From the NCBI RefSeq assembly GCF_018802765.1, contig NZ_CP069163.1:992001-1056000 (forward strand): a stretch of 64,000 bases of DNA, in the 5' to 3' direction. The stretch comes from Paludibacterium sp. B53371 (GTDB taxonomy: Bacteria; Pseudomonadota; Gammaproteobacteria; Burkholderiales; Chromobacteriaceae). How positions within the stretch are numbered: position 1 is the first letter of the stretch; each line of letters opens with the position of its first letter. Positions 26,432 through 34,384 of the stretch are shown here, in pieces. The notes below the pieces were generated by a model that did no database searches, was not told the origin of the DNA, and saw only the letters and a program-made list of their open reading frames with translations. A program made the position numbers and the translations under genes.

Positions 26432-26881
26432 GTGGCGCACAGCAAGTATGCCCTGTTGCTTAACCTGGCCCAGGAAAAGGTCGAGGCCGCGGCGGATCGC
26501 ATGCGCAAGGCCCAGGCGGCCCAGGTGGCGGCGCAGGGTAAGCTGGAGCAGCTGCAGGCCTTCCTGCAGGAGTACCAGCACCGGCTGACTCATGGCGGCA
26601 TGCAAGGCATGGGGATCGGGCAGTGGCAGGATTTTCAGCGATTCCTGCGCCGGCTGGAGGAGGCGGTGGAGATTCAGCAAGGCGAGGTGGATCGCTGCGT
26701 ACAGCGATTTCTGATGGAGCGGCAGGCCTGGTTTCTGGAGCGCAAAAAGCTCAAGGCCTACGAAAAGCTCAAGGCACGTGAAGCCGAGCGGGCCTTGCGG
26801 GCAGAAAACCGTCGGGCACAAAAGATCACGGACGAATTCGCCTCGCGTCGTTTCTGGGACCAGACCCACTCCGAAGACTGA
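26432..26881 (+). CDS. fliJ: Flagellar export chaperone/stalk protein FliJ
   Basis: A 149-residue, highly charged, almost fully helical coiled-coil protein (YALLLNLAQEKVEAAADRMRKAQAAQ, AYEKLKAREAERALRAENRRAQK). FliJ inserts into the FliI ring like the gamma subunit of F1. The start is a GTG with GGGG about 10 bases upstream. It lies 16 bp after fliI; its stop codon abuts a sigma54 promoter. Confidence 0.92.
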   Translation: MAHSKYALLLNLAQEKVEAAADRMRKAQAAQVAAQGKLEQLQAFLQEYQHRLTHGGMQGMGIGQWQDFQRFLRRLEEAVEIQQGEVDRCVQRFLMERQAWFLERKKLKAYEKLKAREAERALRAENRRAQKITDEFASRRFWDQTHSED

Positions 26882-26899
26882 CTGGCATGTTAATTGCTT
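26882..26899 (+). promoter_or_regulatory. Sigma54 promoter of fliK
   Basis: CTGGCATGTTAATTGCTT carries a -24 TGGCA and -12 TTGC with the exact GG-N10-GC spacing (GG at 26884-26885, GC at 26896-26897). The start point would fall near 26909, just before the fliK ribosome-binding site at 26916. It marks a second transcription unit, fliK-fliR, likely FlrC-dependent. Confidence 0.78.
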
Positions 26900-26928
26900 A
26901 GTATGGGCATCCTGTGGAGAGATGCATC

Positions 26929-28077
26929 ATGCCCATTGCCTTGCCCGTCAACGCTGCAACCGCTTCGCCGACCGCGGCCTTCAGTGCCTCGCCGAGCCCT
27001 GCCAACAATGCCCCCTTCGCTGGCGGCAATGATCAGGCAGTCAGTCAGGCCGGGCAGGGGAGCAATAATCAGGCTCAGGGCGCCGCTCAGGCCGCTCAGG
27101 TCAACCAGAACAGCCCGAACGCACAAAGCCCCCAGACCGATCCACAGTCCCCGCAAAACATCTTTGCCCGCATGCTGGATGCCCATATGGCGGTGCTGGA
27201 CGGTGGCTTGTCCGGCCCGGGGGCAGTGAGCAGTGACGAGGATGGCGGCAAGTCTGACAAAGCCAGGGATGGCGATGCCGCCAGCCTTTCCGCCAATGTC
27301 GATCCCTTGCCGAATCCTGCCCTGCTGTTGCTGCAGCAAGTGGTTCCTGCCACGCCGGTCAACAATGCGCCGGTGCAGAACGACGCACAGAGCAATCAGA
27401 ACACCCAGAACAACTCGCTGGGCGCCGCTGCCGCGGCGACGCTGCCGCAAGATGCCGCGGCGATCAAGGACAGCAAGCAAACGCCGTTGGGGGGCGAGGT
27501 CAAGGGCGCCGATCTGTTCCAGGCGATGAGTGCCGATGCCGAGAAGGGGCTGCAAAAATTGCCGCCTTCGGAAGGCGCGCAATCGACAAATTTGCCGCAG
27601 CAGCTCGGTCTGCAGGTCAATTCGACCGTGTCGCGAGAGCCGCAGGTCAAGCCGACGTTCACCATTCCGCAACCCGTGGGCACCCCGGCCTGGAGTCAGT
27701 CCCTCAGCGACAAAGTGCTGAGCATGGTGAGCATCAAGGCCGAAACCGCCCATATTCAGCTCAATCCGCCTGAGCTTGGCCCGATTGACGTGACCCTGAA
27801 AATGGATGGCCACAATACCGCGCAGGTCACATTCAATGCCGATTCCGCCACGACGCGCGCTGCCTTGCAGGACAGTCTGCCGCGCCTGCAGTCGATGATG
27901 GCCTCCAGCGGCATTCAGCTGGGGGATGCCCAGGTGTCGGGCGGGCAGTCGCAGCAACAACAGCAAAACGCCCGAAACCAGCGCGGGAATGCCCAGCCGC
28001 AGGCGCAGGAAGGGGAAGAATTCGATACGCTGGCCACCATCAAGGCCGCGCGCGGGGTGCTCAGTATCTTCGCCTGA
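26929..28077 (+). CDS. fliK: Flagellar hook-length control protein FliK
   Basis: A 382-residue exported molecular ruler. A long, low-complexity N-terminal part rich in Ala, Gln, Asn and Pro (about 1-240) is followed by the conserved Flg_hook domain (about 250-335) with SVKAETAHIQLNPPELGPIDVTLKM-type strands and helices, which switches export from hook to filament. A Gln/Asn-rich tail follows. The ATG at 26929 has GGAGAG 7 bases upstream. It has its own sigma54 promoter. Confidence 0.93.
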   Translation: MPIALPVNAATASPTAAFSASPSPANNAPFAGGNDQAVSQAGQGSNNQAQGAAQAAQVNQNSPNAQSPQTDPQSPQNIFARMLDAHMAVLDGGLSGPGAVSSDEDGGKSDKARDGDAASLSANVDPLPNPALLLLQQVVPATPVNNAPVQNDAQSNQNTQNNSLGAAAAATLPQDAAAIKDSKQTPLGGEVKGADLFQAMSADAEKGLQKLPPSEGAQSTNLPQQLGLQVNSTVSREPQVKPTFTIPQPVGTPAWSQSLSDKVLSMVSIKAETAHIQLNPPELGPIDVTLKMDGHNTAQVTFNADSATTRAALQDSLPRLQSMMASSGIQLGDAQVSGGQSQQQQQNARNQRGNAQPQAQEGEEFDTLATIKAARGVLSIFA

Positions 28078-28171
28078 TCTTGACCTTTGTTCAGCACATG
28101 TTGGATTCTGGAAGATATAATAAAAAATTGGTTTAGAATCCCGGAATACCAACAATCAAGGCTGACAGGCA

Positions 28172-28690
28172 ATGGCAGAAGATAAAAAAGCGGAAAAGGG
28201 CGCACAAGACGAAAAACCCCGCGGCGGCGGCAACAAGCTGATGTTGATTGTCGTCCTGCTGTTGGTGGTGCTGATCGGGGGGGTCGGTGCTGTGGGTTAT
28301 CTCATGCTGTCGGGGCATGCTCCGGCAGCGGCAGCGGCAGAGACGCATGCCGCCGCAGCGAAGAAGTCCGATGCACCGCCGGTTTTCTCCAAACTCGATA
28401 CCTTTGTCGTGAATCTGTCCGGTCAGGGTGGCTCCCTGCTGCAGGTCGACATGCAGGCTGAACTGGCCGATGCCGATGCGCAGAAGCGTCTGACCGACTA
28501 CATGCCGAAAGTGCGCAGTGCCGTGATTCTGTTGCTGTCAGCCAAGACCGCGGAAGAGCTGTCAACACCGGAAGGCAAGATGAAACTCAAGAACCAGGTC
28601 AAGTTGGTGATCAACGGTGCAATGGACAGTGGCCCGGATGAACCGGTCAAAGCCATTCTGTTCACTTCTTTCATCATCCAGAACTCGTAG
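28172..28690 (+). CDS. fliL: Flagellar basal-body-associated protein FliL
   Basis: A 172-residue single-pass inner-membrane protein next to the stator. A Lys/Glu-rich cytoplasmic start precedes one membrane helix (LMLIVVLLLVVLIGGVGAVGYLML, about 23-46), an Ala-rich linker and a periplasmic stomatin-like domain (TFVVNLSGQGGSLLQVDMQAEL) ending KAILFTSFIIQNS. In the 94-bp gap before it, TATAAT at 28116-28121 is a perfect -10 box without a good -35; an extra promoter is possible. Confidence 0.95.
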   Translation: MAEDKKAEKGAQDEKPRGGGNKLMLIVVLLLVVLIGGVGAVGYLMLSGHAPAAAAAETHAAAAKKSDAPPVFSKLDTFVVNLSGQGGSLLQVDMQAELADADAQKRLTDYMPKVRSAVILLLSAKTAEELSTPEGKMKLKNQVKLVINGAMDSGPDEPVKAILFTSFIIQNS

Positions 28691-28693
28691 GCT

Positions 28694-29707
28694 ATGGGCG
28701 ACGAAATCCTGTCCCAGGAAGAGGTCGATGCCCTGCTGAGGGGCGTCACCGGTGAGAACGACGAGGACAATGGCGGTGCGGATGCGGAAGGTGTCCATAA
28801 TTACGACATCGGCCGACAGGAGCGCATTGTCCGCGGCCGGATGCCGACGCTCGAAATCATCAACGAGCGTTTTGCCCGTAATCTGCGCATCGGCCTGTTC
28901 AATTTCATCCGGCGGAATGCCGAAATTTCCGTCGGACCGGTGCGGGTGCAGAAATACAGCGAATTCATTCGCAACCTGGTCGTGCCGACCAACCTCAATC
29001 TGGTGCACGTCAAACCGCTGCGCGGGACCGGCCTGCTGATTTTCGACCCCGATCTGGTGTTCCTGGTGGTCGACAATCTGTTCGGCAGTGACGGGCGCTA
29101 CCATGTTCGTGTGGAAGGCCGGGATTTTACCCCGACCGAGCAGCGCATTATTCGTCGGCTGCTCGAGGTGGTGTTCAACGAGTGTCAGAAGGCCTGGGAA
29201 CCGGTCTATCCGATCGAGTTTGCCTATCTGCGCTCAGAAATGAATACCCAGTTCGCCAACATCGCCACGCCGACCGAAGTGGTGGTGGCGATGACCTTCC
29301 ATATCGAACTGGGTGCCGGCGGTGGCGACTTCCACATCTGTCTGCCTTACTCGATGGTGGAACCGATTCGCGACATCCTGTCGAGTACCATGCAGGCAGA
29401 CCGCACCGAAGTGGATAATCGCTGGGTCACCCTGATGTCGCGCCAGGTGCAGGCAGCAGAAGTCGACCTGGTGGCCACACTGGGCTCTACCACGGTGATG
29501 CTGGGCGATATCCTCAGCCTGAAGCAGGGCGATGTGATCATGATGGATATCCAGGACAAGGTTGTGGCCGACGTCTCCGGCATTCCGGTCTTCGAATGTA
29601 AGTACGGCACGTTGCAAGGCAAGTACGCGCTGCGTGTCGAAACCGTGCTGGCCGGTACCAATGAATTTGCCGAGCCGCCAACGGGAGGAAACGAACAGAA
29701 TGACTGA
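28694..29707 (+). CDS. fliM: Flagellar motor switch protein FliM
   Basis: A 337-residue switch protein. The extreme N-terminus has the CheY-P-binding EILSQEEVDALL motif. The middle CheC-like domain contains the GGxG-type loop GAGGGDFHICLPYSMVEPI, and the C-terminal SpoA domain binds FliN (LGDILSLKQGDVIMMDIQDKV). It starts 3 bases after fliL and overlaps fliN by 8 bp. Confidence 0.97.
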   Translation: MGDEILSQEEVDALLRGVTGENDEDNGGADAEGVHNYDIGRQERIVRGRMPTLEIINERFARNLRIGLFNFIRRNAEISVGPVRVQKYSEFIRNLVVPTNLNLVHVKPLRGTGLLIFDPDLVFLVVDNLFGSDGRYHVRVEGRDFTPTEQRIIRRLLEVVFNECQKAWEPVYPIEFAYLRSEMNTQFANIATPTEVVVAMTFHIELGAGGGDFHICLPYSMVEPIRDILSSTMQADRTEVDNRWVTLMSRQVQAAEVDLVATLGSTTVMLGDILSLKQGDVIMMDIQDKVVADVSGIPVFECKYGTLQGKYALRVETVLAGTNEFAEPPTGGNEQND

Positions 29708-30149
29708 TCAGCAAAATACCGGCGCAGCCGCCGAAGAAGAAATCTCCATGGACGACTGGGCGGCCGCCATGGCCGAGCAGGAAGTGGCCGATGCCAGCAT
29801 GACCGCCGAGGCCGAACCGGAAGCCGTCCCGGCCAGCAATCTGTTCCAGGAGCTGGGTACCGGCCCCGATACCAGTGGCAATGTGCCGTCCAACCTCGAC
29901 ATGATTCTGGACATCCCGGTCCAGCTGACCGTGGAGCTCGGCCGTACCAAGATCGCCATCCGCAACCTGCTGCAACTGGCGCAGGGCTCGGTGGTCGAGC
30001 TGGATGGTCAGGCCGGTGAGCCCATGGACGTGCTGGTCAACGGCTGTCTGATTGCCCAGGGCGAAGTGGTGGTAGTGAACGACAAGTTTGGTATCCGCCT
30101 GACCGACATCATTACGCCGGCCGAGCGTATTCGCCGCCTGCAGAAATGA
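29700..30149 (+). CDS. fliN: Flagellar motor switch protein FliN
   Basis: A 149-residue switch protein. An acidic N-terminal extension (AAAEEEISMDDWAAAMAEQEVADA) precedes the SpoA domain (MILDIPVQLTVELGRTKIAIRNLLQLAQGSVVELDG...). The ATG follows the strong ribosome-binding site GGAGGAA inside the end of fliM. It overlaps fliO by 4 bp. Confidence 0.96.
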   Translation: MTDQQNTGAAAEEEISMDDWAAAMAEQEVADASMTAEAEPEAVPASNLFQELGTGPDTSGNVPSNLDMILDIPVQLTVELGRTKIAIRNLLQLAQGSVVELDGQAGEPMDVLVNGCLIAQGEVVVVNDKFGIRLTDIITPAERIRRLQK

Positions 30150-30574
30150 AGCGCGCCCTGATCCTGCTGGCCGTGCCGGGCGTCGTCCTGGCCGCGGACG
30201 GCCTGAGTGCGGCGCCCAGTGGCCTGGGAGGCCTGGTGCAGGTGATTTTCGGTCTGGCCGTGGTCATGGCCGCCATCTTCGGTACCGCCTGGCTGTTCCG
30301 GCGACTGTCCAGTGGCGTCACCGGTCTGCCGCGCCATATGCGGGTGGTGAGTGCCGTGATGGTCGGACAACGCGAACGGGTGGTGATCGTGGAGCTGGGC
30401 GAGCAGTGGCTGGTGCTGGGGGTGACCCCGCAGTCGATCAATCTGCTCGAGAGCCGGCCGCGCCCGGCCGATGCCGCCGAGCTGCGCCCCGAATTGCCCG
30501 GGGTGGATCCCTTTGCCCGCTGGTTCAAGGCCGCGCTGCAACGCAGCCGGCCAGACAAAGACGATAAGAATTGA
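30146..30574 (+). CDS. fliO: Flagellar biosynthetic protein FliO
   Basis: A 142-residue protein of the export gate assembly complex. A cleavable-looking N-terminus (ALILLAVPGVVLAADG) is followed by a membrane helix (VIFGLAVVMAAIFGTAWLF, about 33-51) and a small cytoplasmic beta-domain (RVVIVELGEQWLVLGVTPQSINLL). FliO is poorly conserved; the call rests on this layout and on position between fliN and fliP, with a 4-bp ATGA overlap at the start. Confidence 0.92.
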   Translation: MKRALILLAVPGVVLAADGLSAAPSGLGGLVQVIFGLAVVMAAIFGTAWLFRRLSSGVTGLPRHMRVVSAVMVGQRERVVIVELGEQWLVLGVTPQSINLLESRPRPADAAELRPELPGVDPFARWFKAALQRSRPDKDDKN

Positions 30575-31314
30575 TGAAACGCTTTCTTCCGCTGTTCGGG
30601 CTGATGCTGGCCCTGATGCCGCTGGCGGCCTTGCCGGCCGGCCTGCCGATGATGACCAGTACCCCTGCCGCCGGCGGGGGGCAGAACTACTCCCTCAGTA
30701 TCCAGATGCTGCTGTTCATGACCGGGCTGACCTTCATCCCGGCCATGCTGCTGATGATGACCTCGTTCACGCGCATCATCATCGTGCTGTCCTTGCTGCG
30801 TCAGGCCCTCGGCACCGCGACCTCGCCGCCTAATCAGGTGGTGATCGGTCTGTCGCTGTTTCTGACGCTGTTCATCATGGGCCCTACGCTGGATCAGGTG
30901 TATGCCAATGCCTGGCAGCCATTTGCTGCCGACAAGATCACCCTGGATCAGGCGCTGGATGCGGCCAGCAAGCCGATGAAGACCTTCATGCTGCGCCAGA
31001 CGCGCGAGAAGGATCTGCAATTCTTCATCGAAGTATCGCAATCGCCGCGTCCGGCGACCCGCAACGACGTGTCCATGAAGACCCTGATTCCGGCCTATGT
31101 GATCAGCGAACTGAAAACGGCCTTCCAGATCGGCTTCCTGGTGTATATCCCGTTCATGATCATCGATCTGGTGGTGGCCAGCATCCTGATGGCCATGGGG
31201 ATGATGATGGTGTCGCCGGCGATGATTTCATTGCCGTTCAAGCTGATGCTGTTCGTGCTGGTCGACGGCTGGACCCTGCTGATGGGCTCTCTGGTGCAGA
31301 GCTTCTACACGTGA
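30574..31314 (+). CDS. fliP: Flagellar export gate protein FliP
   Basis: A 246-residue inner-membrane gate subunit. A signal peptide (PLFGLMLALMPLAALPAG) is typical of FliP. Signature stretches are MTSFTRIIIVLSLLRQALGT, PNQVVIGLSLFLTLFIMGP and the C-terminal MGMMMVSPAMISLPFKLMLFVLVDGW. With FliQ and FliR it forms the helical export channel. The start overlaps the fliO stop by one base. Confidence 0.97.
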   Translation: MKRFLPLFGLMLALMPLAALPAGLPMMTSTPAAGGGQNYSLSIQMLLFMTGLTFIPAMLLMMTSFTRIIIVLSLLRQALGTATSPPNQVVIGLSLFLTLFIMGPTLDQVYANAWQPFAADKITLDQALDAASKPMKTFMLRQTREKDLQFFIEVSQSPRPATRNDVSMKTLIPAYVISELKTAFQIGFLVYIPFMIIDLVVASILMAMGMMMVSPAMISLPFKLMLFVLVDGWTLLMGSLVQSFYT

Positions 31315-31332
31315 TGAGGAAGGGAGTCTGAC

Positions 31333-31602
31333 ATGAGTCCGGAAATGGTCGTCAACATTGTCCAGAATGCCCTCTACACGCTGATCCTGATCAGTGCGCC
31401 GGTATTGCTGGTTTCGCTGGTTGTCGGTTTGTTCATCAGCATCATGCAGGCCGCGACCCAGCTCAACGAAATGACGCTGACCTTCATTCCCAAGCTGCTG
31501 GCGCTGTTTGTCACGCTGGTGCTGGCTGGTCCGTGGATGATCAGTACCCTGGTCGACTACACCATTCGCCTGTACAAAAGCATCCCCAACGTGATCGGAT
31601 AA
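31333..31602 (+). CDS. fliQ: Flagellar export gate protein FliQ
   Basis: An 89-residue protein with two membrane helices (ALYTLILISAPVLLVSLVVGLFISI and LALFVTLVLAGPWMISTLVDYT). The conserved loop QAATQLNEMTLTFIPKL lies between them. It is 18 bp after fliP with GGAAGGGAG as ribosome-binding site. Confidence 0.97.
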   Translation: MSPEMVVNIVQNALYTLILISAPVLLVSLVVGLFISIMQAATQLNEMTLTFIPKLLALFVTLVLAGPWMISTLVDYTIRLYKSIPNVIG

Positions 31603-31609
31603 GGGCGGC

Positions 31610-32389
31610 ATGGTCACGTTCAACGATCAGGAAATCAATGCCCTGCTGGGTCTGTTCATCTGGCCGTTTGCCCGCATTACCGGCATTTTCATGACCGATC
31701 CCGTCTATGCCTCGCGCAATGTGCCGCGCACCTACAAGGCCGGGTTTGCCATTTTTCTCACCATTCTGGTGACGCCGATCCTGCCCAAATTCCCGGTCAT
31801 TCCGCTGGTGTCTGCCGAAGGGATCGCCACCCTGATCCAGCAGGTGCTCATCGGTCTGGGCATCGGCTTTGTCATGCGTCTGGTGATGACCTCGGTGGAG
31901 CTGGGCGGCCTGCTGATTGCCAACCAGATGGGCCTGGGCTTTGCCACCATGTTCGACCCGCAGAACGGTGCCCAGGTACCGACCATCGCCACCTTGCTGT
32001 CCCTGTTCGTCACCCTGCTGTTCTTGACCTTCAATGGCCATCAGGTCGTGCTGGCCACGCTGGTGGACAGCTTTCAGGTCATGCCGATCGGCAAGTCCGT
32101 GCCCTGGGTCACCTGGCGTCTGCTGGCAGAATGGGGCGGTCATCTCTTTCTCTGGGGCCTGTGGCTTTCCCTGCCGGTCATGGCCGCCCTGCTGATGACC
32201 AACCTGGCCATCGGTGTCATGACCCGCGCCGCGCCACAGTTCAGCATCATGTCGTTCGGTTTTCCGCTGACCCTCTCGATCGGCTTTATCGCGCTCTATC
32301 TGTCTCTGCCGAATATGGTGCCGCTGATCGAGCAGTTTTACCGTCAGAGCTTTGCTTTTGCGCTGGAAATGTTCCGCGTGGTGCATTGA
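31610..32389 (+). CDS. fliR: Flagellar export gate protein FliR
   Basis: A 259-residue inner-membrane gate protein with about six hydrophobic helices. FliR-typical segments are FIWPFARITGIFMTDPV, GGLLIANQMGLGFATMFDPQNGAQVPTIA and APQFSIMSFGFPLTLSIGF. It is the last gene of the flagellar run; flhB and flhA are not next to it. No terminator hairpin is visible in the 56-bp gap that follows. Confidence 0.97.
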   Translation: MVTFNDQEINALLGLFIWPFARITGIFMTDPVYASRNVPRTYKAGFAIFLTILVTPILPKFPVIPLVSAEGIATLIQQVLIGLGIGFVMRLVMTSVELGGLLIANQMGLGFATMFDPQNGAQVPTIATLLSLFVTLLFLTFNGHQVVLATLVDSFQVMPIGKSVPWVTWRLLAEWGGHLFLWGLWLSLPVMAALLMTNLAIGVMTRAAPQFSIMSFGFPLTLSIGFIALYLSLPNMVPLIEQFYRQSFAFALEMFRVVH

Positions 32390-32411
32390 GCGGCCGAACT
32401 CCCTCTGCTTT

Positions 32412-32439
32412 TTGATGGTCTACTAAGCTCACTTATTAT
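32412..32439 (+). promoter_or_regulatory. Sigma70-type promoter of the TIM-barrel-like secreted protein gene
   Basis: TTGATG at 32412-32417 and TATTAT at 32434-32439 are 16 bases apart, just ahead of the start codon. The short leader leaves little room for a ribosome-binding site. Confidence 0.55.
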
Positions 32440-32445
32440 TCTTGG

Positions 32446-33408
32446 ATGAACTATATGCGTCTGACGTCCCTGGCCGCCGCCCTGTGTCTGTCCCTGTCCG
32501 CCTTTGCCGCACAGGCTGAGCCGGTCAACTTCCTCTTCGCCAGTTCGGGCGAGCTGGCCACTCTGCATGACAAGCTGGCGCGCAGCGACATTGCCGGCGT
32601 GCAGGTGGTGTACAACTGGAAAAACCTGGAAAAGGGCAAGGGAGAGTACGACTTTTCGGCGATTGAGGCCGATCTGGCCTATGTGCAGAAGATGGACAAA
32701 AAGCTGTTCATCCAGATTCAGGATCGCTTCTTCGAACCGACGGCGAAAAATGTTCCCGCCTATCTGATGACCGCGCCCGAGTACAAGGGGGGCATCGTGC
32801 CGCAGGTGGATAACCCGGGGCAGGGCAAGGCGCCGGCCATGGGCTGGGTGGCGCAGCAGTGGAACCCGGCAGTGCAGAAGCGCTACCAGGCGCTGCTCAA
32901 GGCACTGGCGGCTCGCTTCGACGGCAAGGTCTACGGTGTCAACCTGCCGGAAACCGCCATCGACATTGACCAGAAACATGACAAGACCGGCTTCAGCTGC
33001 GACCGCTACTTCAATGCCGAAGTCCAGAACATGCAGGTCGCCCGCAGTGCCTTCCAGAAGTCGCTGGTGGTGCAATACGTCAACTTCTGGCCCTGCGAGT
33101 GGGACAACGACCACCAGTACATGTCGCGGCTGTTTGCCTTCGCTGCCAATAACCATATCGGGCTGGGCGGTCCGGACGTCGTGCCCTACAAGAAAGGGCA
33201 GATGAAGAATGCCTATCCGTTCTTCAATCGCTACAAAGGCAAACTGCCGGTGGTGGCCATGGCCATTCAGGAGCCGACGCTGACCTACACCAATCCGAAA
33301 ACCCACAAGCCGTTCAGCAAGCAGGAAATCACCGATTTCGCCACCAGCTACCTGGGGGCCGGTCTGCTGTTCTGGACGCCGGAAACGCCCTGGCTCAAGC
33401 AGCATTGA
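32446..33408 (+). CDS. Secreted TIM-barrel, glycoside-hydrolase-like protein
   Basis: A 320-residue protein with a signal peptide (MRLTSLAAALCLSLSAFAAQA). The mature part looks like a beta/alpha barrel related to clan A glycoside hydrolases: NWKNLEKGKGEYDFSAIEADLAYVQKMDKKLFIQIQDR resembles the GH42/GH5 WxxxEPxxGxYDF strand, and VYGVNLPETAID, VVQYVNFWPCEW and LGGPDVVPY could be barrel-end loops. E in NLPETAID and E in CEWDND are candidate acids. Substrate unknown; a role in polysaccharide turnover is inference. The ATG at 32455 is an alternative start; neither has a good ribosome-binding site. It follows fliR but has its own promoter. Confidence 0.7.
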   Translation: MNYMRLTSLAAALCLSLSAFAAQAEPVNFLFASSGELATLHDKLARSDIAGVQVVYNWKNLEKGKGEYDFSAIEADLAYVQKMDKKLFIQIQDRFFEPTAKNVPAYLMTAPEYKGGIVPQVDNPGQGKAPAMGWVAQQWNPAVQKRYQALLKALAARFDGKVYGVNLPETAIDIDQKHDKTGFSCDRYFNAEVQNMQVARSAFQKSLVVQYVNFWPCEWDNDHQYMSRLFAFAANNHIGLGGPDVVPYKKGQMKNAYPFFNRYKGKLPVVAMAIQEPTLTYTNPKTHKPFSKQEITDFATSYLGAGLLFWTPETPWLKQH

Positions 33409-33422
33409 TCCCGAGTTGTTTC

Positions 33423-33444
33423 GGCCTCGTCTGAAGACGGGGCC
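33423..33444 (+). terminator. Hairpin after the TIM-barrel-like protein gene
   Basis: GGCCTCGTC at 33423-33431 pairs with GACGGGGCC at 33436-33444 (one T-G wobble) around the tetraloop TGAA, 14 bases after the stop. There is no T tract, so termination strength is uncertain. Confidence 0.5.
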
Positions 33445-33489
33445 GGATAATGCGCAAACGGCAAGGGACTGCTAGAATGCCTGCACTTA

Positions 33490-33513
33490 TCGGGCGGCAC
33501 CCCGGGTGCGCCC
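33490..33513 (+). other. Stable hairpin in the yebC leader
   Basis: CGGGCG at 33490-33495 pairs with CGCCCG at 33508-33513, extended by CACC/GGTG inside with one bulged G. A likely -10 box (TAGAAT, 33473-33478) lies just upstream, so the hairpin would start near the 5' end of the yebC mRNA about 70 bases before the ATG. Confidence 0.45.
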
Positions 33514-33580
33514 GAACTGTTCCGGATTCAAACCGGGCCGCGGTCCCCTGACCGGCGGCCCTTCATGCATTGAGGCGACT

Positions 33581-34312
33581 ATGGCAGGACATAGCAAGTG
33601 GGCGAATATCAAGCACAAGAAAGAACGCGCTGACGCCAAGCGTGGCAAGATCTTCACGCGCCTGATCAAGGAAATCACCGTTGCTGCCCGCATGGGCGGT
33701 GGCGATGCCGATATCAATCCGCGTCTGCGCCTGGCAGTGGACAAGGCGCTGGATGCCAACATGCCGAAAGACAACATCCAGCGTGCCATCGATCGCGGTA
33801 CCGGCAGCCTGGAAGGCGTCGATTACGCCGAAATCCGCTACGAGGGTTATGGCATCGGCGGGGCTGCGGTCATGGTCGACTGTCTGACCGACAACAAGAC
33901 CCGGACCGTCGCCGATGTCCGTCATGCCTTCTCCAAGTACGGCGGCAACATGGGTACCGATGGCTGCGTGGCCTTCCAGTTCAAGCATTGCGGTTATCTG
34001 GTGTTTGCGCCCGGCGTGGATGAAGACGCCATCATGGAGGCCGCGCTCGAGGCGGGGGCCGAAGACGTGGTGACCAATGATGACGGTTCGATCGAAGTCA
34101 TCACCGGCCCCTACGAGTTCACCGACGTCAAGGGCAAACTGGAAGCCGCCGGCTTCAAGGCCGAGATGGGCGAAGTGACCATGCGTCCGCAAAACGTTAC
34201 CGAGCTGTCGGGCGACGATGCGGTTCGCATGCAGAAGCTGCTCGACGCGCTGGAAGACCTGGACGACGTGCAGGAGGTCTACACCTCGGCAGAAATCGCT
34301 GACGAAGCGTAA
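33581..34312 (+). CDS. yebC: YebC/PmpR family translational regulator
   Basis: A 243-residue cytoplasmic protein. The start [25 protein letters not shown] is the invariant N-terminus of the family, with GAGG 6 bases upstream. Further signatures are [45 protein letters not shown] and the C-terminal [17 protein letters not shown]. Once described as a DNA-binding regulator, the family is now linked to relief of ribosome stalling at proline stretches. Usually next to ruvC; here it stands alone between a secreted protein gene and a convergent HAF-repeat gene. Confidence 0.97.
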   Translation: MAGHSKWANIKHKKERADAKRGKIFTRLIKEITVAARMGGGDADINPRLRLAVDKALDANMPKDNIQRAIDRGTGSLEGVDYAEIRYEGYGIGGAAVMVDCLTDNKTRTVADVRHAFSKYGGNMGTDGCVAFQFKHCGYLVFAPGVDEDAIMEAALEAGAEDVVTNDDGSIEVITGPYEFTDVKGKLEAAGFKAEMGEVTMRPQNVTELSGDDAVRMQKLLDALEDLDDVQEVYTSAEIADEA

Positions 34313-34331
34313 GGCGGTCCAATGGCAGGAA

Positions 34332-34369
34332 AAACAGCCCGAACCGGTGTCGACCGGTTCGGGCTGTTT
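34332..34369. terminator. Bidirectional terminator between yebC and the HAF-repeat gene
   Basis: A perfect 17-bp stem with a GTCG loop: AAACAGCCCGAACCGGT at 34332-34348 and its complement at 34353-34369. It has A and T tracts at the two ends and serves both convergent genes. Confidence 0.92.
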
Positions 34370-34384
34370 GCTGTCTGTGGCGGG

